Shown here in pieces: positions 1 through 5,175 of a stretch of 8,484 nucleotides of DNA. The number at the start of each line of letters is the position of its first letter. Within the stretch, counting starts at the first letter, position 1. The notes beneath the pieces were generated by a model that saw only the letters and a program-made list of their open reading frames with translations, was not told the origin of the DNA and made no database searches. The position numbers were made by a program, and so were the translations under genes. The stretch is from positions 1 to 8,484 of the forward strand of contig JAOUGG010000080.1 of the NCBI GenBank assembly GCA_029857855.1, given 5' to 3'. The stretch is from Acidimicrobiia bacterium. GTDB taxonomy: Bacteria; Actinomycetota; Acidimicrobiia; Acidimicrobiales; SZUA-35.

Positions 1-1475
1 CCTACGGCACCATGCTCGGTGTCAACGACGACGGCTCGGCCGACGTCTTCGCCAGCGGCCGCAAGATGCGGGTCGAGGTTCATCCGGCCATCGACCTCGA
101 CACCCTGCAGCGCGGCGCCGAGGTCGTGCTCAACGAGTCACTCAACGTGGTGATGGTCCGAGGGTTCGAGCAGTCCGGTGAAGTGGTGAGCATCAAGGAG
201 ATGCTGCCCGATGGCCTTCGGGCCTTCATCGTCGGTCGGGCCGACGAGGAGCGCATCGCCGAACTCGCCGCCCACCTGGTCGGCACCGGGATCCGCGCCG
301 GCGACTCGATGCTCCTCGACACCCGCTCGTCGGTGCTGATCGAGAAGCTGCCCAAGGCCGAGGTCGAGGACCTGGTGCTCGAGGAGGTGCCCGACGTCAG
401 CTACGACGACATCGGTGGCCTCGACGACCAGATCGAGACCATCGTCGACGCCGTCGAGCTGCCGTTCCTCCACGCCGACCTGTTCGCCGAACACCACCTG
501 CCGGCTCCGAAGGGAATTCTGCTCTACGGCCCTCCCGGCTGTGGCAAGACCCTCATCGCCAAGGCGGTCGCCAACTCGCTGGCCAAGAAGGTGAGCGAGG
601 TCTCGGGCGATCACGAGCGGCGCAGCTTCTTCCTGAACATCAAGGGCCCTGAGCTGCTCAACAAGTACGTGGGCGAGACCGAGCGCCAGATCCGCCTCAT
701 CTTCCAGCGGGCCCGCGAGAAGTCGGAGGAGGGCTGGCCGGTCATCATCTTCTTCGACGAGATGGAGTCGTTGTTCCGCACCCGCGGCAGCGGCATCTCG
801 TCCGACATCGAGTCCACCATCGTTCCCCAGCTCCTGGCCGAGATCGACGGCGTCGAGTCGCTGAAGAACGTGATCGTGATCGGCGCCTCGAACCGTGAGG
901 ATCTGATCGATCCGGCGATCCTCCGCCCGGGACGGCTCGACGTGAAGATCAAGATCGAGCGCCCCGACCCGGTCGCCGCCCGGTCGATCTTCGCCAACTA
1001 CCTGACGAAGGAACTCCCGATCCACGACGACGAACTGTCGGGTGGGATCGAGATCGAGGATTCGTTGACCCGCATGATCGACGCCGCCGTCGACTTCATG
1101 TACCGGGCCGACGACGACACCAAGTTCCTCGAGGTCACCTACCAGAACGGCGACAAGGAGATCCTCTACTTCAAGGACTTCGCCTCGGGCGCCATGATCG
1201 AGAACATCGTGCGGCGTTCGAAGAAGCTCGCCATAAAGCGGTTCCTCGACTCCGGTGAAAAGGGCATCAAGTCCGACGACCTGTTGACCTCCGTCACCCA
1301 GGAGTACAAGGAACACGAGGATCTACCGAACACCACCAACCCCGACGACTGGGCCAAGATCTCCGGTAAGAAGGGCGAGCGCATCGTGTACGTTCGCACC
1401 CTGGTCGGTCCGTCGGGCGAGGACAAGACGGGCGGACGGGCCATCGAGAAGGTGGCCACCGGCCAGTACCTGTAA
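1..1475 (+). CDS. arc: Proteasomal AAA ATPase ARC/Mpa, 5'-truncated by the window edge
   Basis: This is the ring-shaped unfoldase that recognises pupylated proteins, unfolds them with ATP and threads them into the 20S proteasome in the cytoplasm. The frame is open from base 3 (codon TAC). The Met at base 12 is internal, since the family carries roughly 100 more residues upstream, including the Pup-binding coiled coil. Numbering from that Met, residues 1 to about 115 are OB-fold sequence and the rest is the AAA module. Visible motifs are Walker A GPPGCGKT (173-180), the pore-loop Tyr-Val-Gly at 219-221, Walker B IIFFDE ending in D249-E250, sensor-1 N294 and arginines of the RPGR motif (305, 308). 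The C-terminus is GQYL, the tail known to dock in proteasome alpha pockets and open the gate. dop starts 33 bp downstream, so co-transcription is likely. I see no frameshift or missing key residue. Confidence 0.96.
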   Translation, partial: YGTMLGVNDDGSADVFASGRKMRVEVHPAIDLDTLQRGAEVVLNESLNVVMVRGFEQSGEVVSIKEMLPDGLRAFIVGRADEERIAELAAHLVGTGIRAGDSMLLDTRSSVLIEKLPKAEVEDLVLEEVPDVSYDDIGGLDDQIETIVDAVELPFLHADLFAEHHLPAPKGILLYGPPGCGKTLIAKAVANSLAKKVSEVSGDHERRSFFLNIKGPELLNKYVGETERQIRLIFQRAREKSEEGWPVIIFFDEMESLFRTRGSGISSDIESTIVPQLLAEIDGVESLKNVIVIGASNREDLIDPAILRPGRLDVKIKIERPDPVAARSIFANYLTKELPIHDDELSGGIEIEDSLTRMIDAAVDFMYRADDDTKFLEVTYQNGDKEILYFKDFASGAMIENIVRRSKKLAIKRFLDSGEKGIKSDDLLTSVTQEYKEHEDLPNTTNPDDWAKISGKKGERIVYVRTLVGPSGEDKTGGRAIEKVATGQYL

Positions 1476-1508
1476 ACCAGTACCCACCAATCGGCAACAG
1501 GGATCTGC

Positions 1509-3020
1509 ATGGCCATACCGAAGATTGTTGGCATCGAAACCGAGTTCGGGATCATGGTCCGAGGGACCAACGAGTGGAACCCGGTTTCGGCGTCGTCGCT
1601 GTTGATCAACGCCTACGTCGGGTCCGAGACCGGCGGTCTCGACGACCGCTCGGCCCCGGTGGCGTGGGATTTCATCGACGAGACACCCGGGGCCGATGCC
1701 AGAGAGGTGCTGGCACCCGACTACGCGATGCCGCCCGAGGTGGAAACCCACCTCGTGAACGCGGTGCTGACCAACGGCGCCCGCTATTACGTCGATCACG
1801 CCCATCCCGAGCTGTCCACGCCCGAGTGTCGTGACGCCCTGTCGGTCGTGCTCTACGACCGGGCCGCCGAGCTGATCCTCATCGACTCGATGAAGGCGGC
1901 CATGGACATCCTGCCCCCCGGCCAGGAAATCGTCATCTACAAGGACAACAGCGACCGCAAGGGCAACGCCTACGGGTGCCACGAGAACTACCTGCTGGCC
2001 CGGAGTCTTCCCTTCGGGCAGATCGTCACCGCGGCCACCACGCATTTCGTGACCCGCCAGATCTTCACCGGCTCGGGCAAGGTCGGCAGCGAGCTGCCCG
2101 GAATAGGGGGCGACGAGATCCCCTATCAGCTGACCCAGCGGGCGGAACATTTCGAGGAGGAGGTCGGCCTCGAAACGACGCTCAAGCGGCCCATCGTCAA
2201 CACCCGCGACGAACCCCACGCCGACTCACAGAAATACCGTCGACTGCATGTGATCGCCGGCGACGCCAACATGTCGCAGATGGCCACGCTGTTGAAAGTG
2301 GGAACCTCGGCCATCGTGTTCGCCATGCTGGAGGACGACTCCTACGACGATCCGATCGTGCTGGAGACGCCGGTTCCCTCGATGCACGCCGTCAGCCACG
2401 ATCTGACGCTGGCCCGCCCCTTGGCCCTGGCCGACGGCCGCACGGCCACGGCGCTGGAGATCCAGTGGCACATCCTCGGCCAGGCCAGGAGTTGGGCTGA
2501 TCGCCATGGCCTCGAGGCCGTGGGCGAGGACTGCGGCAAGCTGGTGCTCGAACGGTGGGAGCAGGTGCTGACGGGGCTCGAGTCCGACCCCGACTCGGTG
2601 GCCCATTGGGTCGACTGGGCGGCCAAGCTCCGCCTGCTCAAGGGTTTCATGGACCGTCACGACTGCGACTGGGGCGATTCACGGCTACGAGCCCTCGATT
2701 TGCAGTACCACGATCTCCGTCCCCAGAAGTCGCTGGCTGCCCGCGCCGGTCTCGAGGCCATCGTCGACGAGGACGCGGCCCGCCGAGGCGTCAGCCAACC
2801 GCCGGAGGACACGCGGGCCTACTTCCGGGGCCGTTGCCTCGAGAAGTTCGCCGACAACGTGGTGGCCGCGAACTGGGACTCCATCGTGTTCGATGTGGGC
2901 GACGACCCGCTGCGTCGGGTGCCGATGCTCGAACCCGGGCGCGGTACACGCAGCCATGTTGGAACTATCCTGGATGAGAGTACGACCGCATTGGAGCTCC
3001 TGGAAAAACTAGGGGCCTGA
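1509..3020 (+). CDS. dop: Depupylase / Pup deamidase Dop
   Basis: Dop is a glutamine-synthetase-fold enzyme that hydrolyses the isopeptide bond between Pup and substrate lysines. In species with Pup-Gln it also deamidates the Pup C-terminus. The N-terminal GIETEFG supplies metal/ATP-site glutamates (E10, E12). YVDHAHPE contains D96, which aligns with the catalytic aspartate of the family. [19 protein letters not shown] spans 144-162 and NTRDEPHAD spans 231-239. A stretch of about 40 residues (roughly 41-84) between the first strand and the catalytic region is the Dop loop, which is absent from the paralogue pafA in this window and separates the two. The C-terminal half contains the Dop-type PMLEPGRGTRSHVG. 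At 503 residues the length is normal. The ATG at 1509 leaves a family-like N-terminus; the upstream ribosome site (CAGGGAT) is weak. Since this Pup ends in Glu, depupylation is presumably the main role. Confidence 0.95.
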   Translation: MAIPKIVGIETEFGIMVRGTNEWNPVSASSLLINAYVGSETGGLDDRSAPVAWDFIDETPGADAREVLAPDYAMPPEVETHLVNAVLTNGARYYVDHAHPELSTPECRDALSVVLYDRAAELILIDSMKAAMDILPPGQEIVIYKDNSDRKGNAYGCHENYLLARSLPFGQIVTAATTHFVTRQIFTGSGKVGSELPGIGGDEIPYQLTQRAEHFEEEVGLETTLKRPIVNTRDEPHADSQKYRRLHVIAGDANMSQMATLLKVGTSAIVFAMLEDDSYDDPIVLETPVPSMHAVSHDLTLARPLALADGRTATALEIQWHILGQARSWADRHGLEAVGEDCGKLVLERWEQVLTGLESDPDSVAHWVDWAAKLRLLKGFMDRHDCDWGDSRLRALDLQYHDLRPQKSLAARAGLEAIVDEDAARRGVSQPPEDTRAYFRGRCLEKFADNVVAANWDSIVFDVGDDPLRRVPMLEPGRGTRSHVGTILDESTTALELLEKLGA

Positions 3021-3033
3021 TACAAGAACGAAC

Positions 3034-3039
3034 TACGAT
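3034..3039 (+). promoter_or_regulatory. Possible -10 box for pup
   Basis: TACGAT fits the actinobacterial TANNNT -10 pattern and lies in the 75-bp dop-pup gap. It would give a leader of about 50 nt containing the strong pup ribosome site. No clear -35 box is visible. A competing TATCCT lies at 2966-2971 inside the end of dop. The call is weak. It is included because a separate pup promoter would help make Pup in excess of the enzymes. Confidence 0.25.
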
Positions 3040-3081
3040 GCCCCCAGCGCCGCAACTTGAGAATCGCAGCGGCATCGTTCG

Positions 3082-3088
3082 AGGAGGT
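3082..3088 (+). promoter_or_regulatory. Strong ribosome binding site of pup
   Basis: AGGAGGT is a near-perfect Shine-Dalgarno sequence, 7 nt before the ATG at 3096. It decides the pup start: the in-frame ATG at 3057 would place this site inside the coding region and add 13 residues not typical of Pup. It is among the best ribosome sites in the window, which suits a small modifier needed in quantity. Confidence 0.8.
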
Positions 3089-3095
3089 GGCCGAC

Positions 3096-3293
3096 ATGGC
3101 TGAGCGGGAGAGAATCAAGAAGACGACGACCAAGCCGCAGACCGAGGAGGAGATCGAAGAGATCCCCGCCGCCGGCGAGCAGGGCGAGGCGCTGAAGGCC
3201 GAGCTCGACGATCTGCTCGATGAAATCGACGACGTACTGGAGACCAACGCCGAGGACTTCGTCAAGAGCTACATCCAAAAGGGCGGCGAATAG
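3096..3293 (+). CDS. pup: Prokaryotic ubiquitin-like protein Pup (ends Gly-Gly-Glu)
   Basis: Pup is the small, mostly disordered modifier that PafA attaches by its C-terminal glutamate to lysines of proteins destined for the proteasome. This one has 65 residues, about the same as mycobacterial Pup (64). The first half is charged and low in complexity. The second half contains [19 protein letters not shown], the signature segment that folds into a helix on the ARC/Mpa coiled coil. The tail is YIQKGGE. Ending in Glu rather than Gln means it needs no deamidation before ligation, which holds for part of the actinobacteria. The start at 3096 is chosen from the Shine-Dalgarno site at 3082-3088. pup sits 75 bp after dop and is followed within 6 bp by a strong hairpin. 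Confidence 0.96.
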   Translation: MAERERIKKTTTKPQTEEEIEEIPAAGEQGEALKAELDDLLDEIDDVLETNAEDFVKSYIQKGGE

Positions 3294-3298
3294 CGGTC

Positions 3299-3317
3299 GG
3301 TCGTGCGGAGCACGACC
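3299..3317 (+). terminator. Perfect hairpin just after pup
   Basis: GGTCGTGC and GCACGACC form an uninterrupted 8-bp stem around a 3-nt GGA loop, starting 5 bases after the pup stop. No T-run follows (next bases TTACCG), so it is not a classical intrinsic terminator. It could be a U-less actinobacterial terminator, an attenuator between pup and prcBA, or a 3' mRNA stabiliser. The stem is seen directly; its role is inferred. Confidence 0.5.
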
Positions 3318-3321
3318 TTAC

Positions 3322-3352
3322 CGAGTTTCGGCGGGAACGATGTCGAAACTCG
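3322..3352 (+). terminator. Second hairpin in the pup-prcB gap
   Basis: CGAGTTTCG (3322-3330) pairs perfectly with CGAAACTCG (3344-3352). Three more inner pairs (G-U, C-G, G-U) leave a 7-nt loop, giving a stem of up to 12 bp. It follows the first hairpin by 4 bases. Two hairpins in series suggest termination or RNA processing between pup and prcB. There is no T-run. Confidence 0.5.
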
Positions 3353-3354
3353 CT

Positions 3355-3482
3355 GCTGCAAGCGATCACCTGGAGATCGGTCGTGTGTCTGGCCAGTGGC
3401 TGCGGGCGGTCACCTGGAGATCGGTCGTGTGTCTGGCCAGTAGCTGCGGGCGGTCACCTGGAGATCGATCGCATCGTGTCTG
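3355..3482 (+). repeat. 44-bp tandem repeat, nearly three copies, upstream of prcB
   Basis: Copy 1 (3355-3398) and copy 2 (3399-3442) match at 40 of 44 positions. Copy 3 starts at 3443, is identical to copy 2 for 25 bases (to 3467), then diverges but still ends in TCGTGTCTG. Each copy holds TCACCTGGAGATCG, beginning at 3366, 3410 and 3454. Copies 1 and 2 also hold the palindrome CTGGCCAG. No copy contains an obvious coding frame. The array ends about 9 bp before the candidate prcB -10 box. It could be a set of regulator sites, a minisatellite, or copies of a dispersed repeat, because a diverged version recurs at 4385-4411. The remainder of the 212-bp gap is the two hairpins and the prcB promoter region. 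Confidence 0.85.
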
Positions 3483-3490
3483 TTCGCACG

Positions 3491-3496
3491 TAGGAT
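3491..3496 (+). promoter_or_regulatory. Possible -10 box (or weak ribosome site) of prcB
   Basis: TAGGAT fits TANNNT and ends 9 nt before the prcB ATG, so transcription would begin close to or at the start codon. The same bases include AGGA, which could serve as a weak Shine-Dalgarno at about 10 nt spacing, so the two readings cannot be separated by sequence alone. No convincing -35 box is seen. Confidence 0.35.
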
Positions 3497-3505
3497 TGGG
3501 GCCGT

Positions 3506-4324
3506 ATGAACCTACCGGTATTCGAATCATGGAAAGATCCCGGTCCCAACTTCGCCGCCCTCCTCGACTTCTATGGTCGAACGACGGCTAGCGCGCTTGC
3601 TGAGGCTCACGTGACCGGCAACGATCTCGAGATCACCCACGGCACCACTGTCGTCGCCTCCCGCTATTCGGGAGGTGTCGTCATTGCCGGTGATCGTCGG
3701 GCGACGGCCGGCAATCTGATAAGCCACCGAGGCATGCGCAAGGTGTTTCCGGCCGATCGGTGGTCGGGGGTGGCGATTGCCGGCGCGGCGGGTCCGGCGA
3801 TGGAGATGGTCAAGATGTTCCAGCTCCAGCTCGAACACTACGAGAAGGTCGAAGGTCACGCCCTCTCGCTCGAGGGCAAGGCCAACCAGCTATCCCAGAT
3901 GCTGCGGGGCAACCTGCCCGCGGCCATGCAGGGTTTCGTGGTCGTGCCGCTGTTCGCCGGTTTCGACCGCCGTCGAGGCTACGGTCGCCTGTACGCCTTC
4001 GATGTCACGGGCGGGCGCTACGAGGAGGAGGACTACGTCGCCTCGGGCTCCGGCAGTCTCTTCGCCCGGACGGTGATCAAGATGGGTCGTCGCGACGACA
4101 TGACGACCGACGAGACGATCGATCTGATGATCAGCGCGCTCTTCGCCGCCGCCGACGACGACTCGGCCACCGGCGGTCCCGACAGCATGCGAGGCATCTA
4201 CCCGATCGTGGCCACGATCGACGCCACCGGCTATCAGGAACTCCCCGAATCCGACATCTCGGATCGTTTCGAACGGGTCCTGGCCGAGTTCCGTGACCGT
4301 CAGTGGGGAGGTCAAACGTCATGA
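3506..4324 (+). CDS. prcB: 20S proteasome beta subunit PrcB (N-terminal threonine protease)
   Basis: PrcB forms the two inner heptameric rings of the 20S core and carries the proteolytic sites. The protein is made as a 272-residue precursor. The motif ITHGTTVV places the processing site after G46, so T47 becomes Thr1, after a 46-residue propeptide. The partner residues are present: D63 (Asp17, in GDRR) and K79 (Lys33, in RKV). RGNLPAAMQG, VASGSGSLFA and AADDDSATGGPD are conserved family segments. The mature length is 226 residues. The ATG at 3506 gives a propeptide of normal size with the SWKDPGPNFAALLDFYG region. The stop (4322-4324) overlaps an ATG at 4321, an ATGA junction. In many relatives that ATG would be the prcA start; here it opens a 35-codon ORF and prcA begins 104 bp later. 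Confidence 0.96.
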   Translation: MNLPVFESWKDPGPNFAALLDFYGRTTASALAEAHVTGNDLEITHGTTVVASRYSGGVVIAGDRRATAGNLISHRGMRKVFPADRWSGVAIAGAAGPAMEMVKMFQLQLEHYEKVEGHALSLEGKANQLSQMLRGNLPAAMQGFVVVPLFAGFDRRRGYGRLYAFDVTGGRYEEEDYVASGSGSLFARTVIKMGRRDDMTTDETIDLMISALFAAADDDSATGGPDSMRGIYPIVATIDATGYQELPESDISDRFERVLAEFRDRQWGGQTS

Positions 4325-4428
4325 ACATGCCGCAGCGCCGGAGGCCCTGCTTGCCGAGTTGCGCCGCTGAAGCAGCACAACGTCGTCGGCTGGGATTGGT
4401 CGTGTGGGCCACGGAGGTTCGGTCATGA
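4321..4428 (+). CDS. Small ORF of 35 codons linking prcB to prcA
   Basis: The ORF starts at ATG 4321, 8 nt after GGAGGT (4307-4312), and stops at TGA 4426-4428. Its start overlaps the prcB stop and its stop overlaps the prcA start, both as ATGA. The peptide begins MNMP, like PrcA, because of the direct repeat. It then becomes arginine-rich (PQRRRPC and AAQRRRLGL) with two cysteines, and matches nothing I recognise. Its composition does not look like a folded protein. The likely value is translational: ribosomes finishing prcB can restart here and again at prcA, which would preserve coupling of the two proteasome subunits across the insertion. Translation is plausible given the ribosome site; a function for the peptide itself is not indicated. 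Confidence 0.45.
   Translation: MNMPQRRRPCLPSCAAEAAQRRRLGLVVWATEVRS
4413..4418 (+). promoter_or_regulatory. Ribosome binding site of prcA
   Basis: GGAGGT lies 6 nt before ATG 4425 and fixes the prcA start there. A longer reading from an upstream GTG at 4404 would place this site inside the coding region and add seven residues (MGHGGSV) that the family lacks. Confidence 0.75.
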
Positions 4429-5105
4429 ACATGCCCTTCTATGTAGCGCCCGAACAGCTGATGAAGGACCGGGCCGACTTCGCCCAGAAGGGCATCGCCC
4501 GCGGTCGAAGCCTGGCCGCCGTCGGGGTGACCGACGGGGTGCTCCTGTGCGCCGAGAACCCGTCTCGCAACCTACGGAAGATCTCCGAGATCTACGACCG
4601 GATCGCGTTCGCCGGTGTCGGTCGCTACAACGAATACGACCAGCTCCGGATCGCCGGCATCCGCCACGCCGATCTGAAGGGCTACACGTACTCCCGGGGC
4701 GACGTCGACTCCCAGGCCCTCGCCAACCAGTACGCCCAGATGCTCGGCCAGATCTTCACCCACGAGACCAAGCCGCTCGAGGTCGAGATCCTCGTGGTGT
4801 CGGTCGGCTACGAACGCGACGGCGACCGCATGTTCCACATCCGCTACGACGGCTCGGTCACCGACGAGGACGGATTCGCCGTACTTGGCGGCGAGGCCGA
4901 AGCCATCAGCGAACGTCTCGGTGCGACCTACAACACCGACATGGATCTGGCCGCCGGCCTGCAGGCGGCGGCGTCCGCACTGGCAGGCGACGACCGCACA
5001 CTCGGCAGCGACGCCCTCGAGGTCGCGGTTCTCGACCGCCTCGGTGCCGGTCGTTGCTTCCGCCGCCTCGACAACGGTGACATCGACGAGCTCCTGGGCC
5101 GTTGA
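4425..5105 (+). CDS. prcA: 20S proteasome alpha subunit PrcA
   Basis: PrcA forms the outer heptameric rings of the 20S core; its N-terminal residues make the gate and its inter-subunit pockets receive the GQYL tail of ARC. The protein has 226 residues. The start MNMPFYVAPEQLMKDR followed by KGIARGRS is the alpha-type N-terminus (gate peptide and first helix), without the HGTT processing site of beta subunits. Conserved segments include LLCAENPSRNLRKISEIYDR, GRYNEYDQLR, the RGDVDSQALANQYAQ helix and SLEVAVLD-like SDALEVAVLDRL near the end. The start at 4425 is supported by GGAGGT and by homology, with ATG 4431 as a weaker in-frame alternative. Unlike the direct prcB-prcA overlap common in relatives, 100 bp separate the prcB stop from this start, filled by the small ORF. 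pafA follows after 70 bp. Confidence 0.96.
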   Translation: MNMPFYVAPEQLMKDRADFAQKGIARGRSLAAVGVTDGVLLCAENPSRNLRKISEIYDRIAFAGVGRYNEYDQLRIAGIRHADLKGYTYSRGDVDSQALANQYAQMLGQIFTHETKPLEVEILVVSVGYERDGDRMFHIRYDGSVTDEDGFAVLGGEAEAISERLGATYNTDMDLAAGLQAAASALAGDDRTLGSDALEVAVLDRLGAGRCFRRLDNGDIDELLGR

Positions 5106-5140
5106 GCCGCCGATTCCGCCCGGCGACAACCGGTGCCGAT

Positions 5141-5162
5141 CTGCTCCCAGCATCGGGAGCGG
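5141..5162 (+). promoter_or_regulatory. Inverted repeat upstream of pafA
   Basis: GCTCCC (5143-5148) and GGGAGC (5155-5160) form a perfect 6-bp stem around a 6-nt loop, extended by one G-U and one C-G pair to 8 bp. It lies in the prcA-pafA gap and ends one base before a candidate -10 box. It could be an operator over the -35/spacer region or a weak hairpin after prcA. There is no T-run. Confidence 0.35.
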
Positions 5163-5163
5163 C

Positions 5164-5169
5164 TAGGTT
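5164..5169 (+). promoter_or_regulatory. Possible -10 box of pafA
   Basis: TAGGTT fits TANNNT and ends 6 nt before GTG 5176, the spacing expected if transcription begins at the start codon (leaderless mRNA). No good Shine-Dalgarno is present: AGG at 5165-5167 is minimal and GGGAG at 5155 is too distant. A -35 box is not evident. Confidence 0.35.
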
Positions 5170-5175
5170 GGACAC

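Larger units (their letters stand above)
4318..4435 (+). repeat. MIRU-like insertion at the prcB/prcA junction, bounded by 14-bp direct repeats
   Basis: GTCATGAACATGCC occurs at 4318-4331 and again at 4422-4435, 104 bp apart; each copy is preceded by GGAGGT (4307-4312 and 4413-4418). The first copy contains the prcB stop, the second the true prcA start. The simplest reading is that an ancestral ATGA overlap of prcB and prcA was split by an insertion that duplicated the junction. The insert carries a short ORF linked to both neighbours by ATGA overlaps, as in mycobacterial interspersed repetitive units. Bases 4385-4411 resemble the 44-bp repeat upstream of prcB (24 matches, 3 mismatches, two small gaps, compared with copy 2). 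A decayed tandem duplication of the prcA start is an alternative. I saw no terminal inverted repeats and no transposase. Confidence 0.6.

Noticed and set aside
138..1316. Reverse-strand open frame of 392 codons opposite arc
   Set aside because: It is the mirror of biased codon use in arc, rich in Val/Leu/Asp/Gly, with no recognisable motif.
1323..2219. Reverse-strand open frame of 298 codons opposite the arc/dop junction
   Set aside because: It is antisense to the end of arc and the start of dop, with repetitive composition and no family features.
3057..3293. Longer 78-residue pup reading starting at 3057
   Set aside because: The AGGAGGT site at 3082-3088 would lie inside the coding region, and the added residues are not Pup-like. 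ATG 3096 has ideal spacing.
3355..3482. 44-bp repeats as a CRISPR array
   Set aside because: Copies are directly adjacent with no unique spacers, there are fewer than three full copies, and no cas genes are present.
3474..3496. PafBC-type DNA-damage promoter motif before prcB
   Set aside because: The 9 bases placed 8 bp upstream of TAGGAT match the recalled TTGTCRGTG pattern at only about 5 of 9 positions, which is not enough to claim it.
3220..3591. Forward open frame of 123 codons running from pup through the 44-bp repeat into prcB
   Set aside because: It overlaps pup and prcB in another frame, has no ribosome site, and part of its translation simply repeats the tandem array.
4404..5105. 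Longer 233-residue prcA reading from GTG 4404
   Set aside because: It would include the GGAGGT ribosome site in the coding region and spoil the alpha-subunit gate peptide. ATG 4425 fits both signals.
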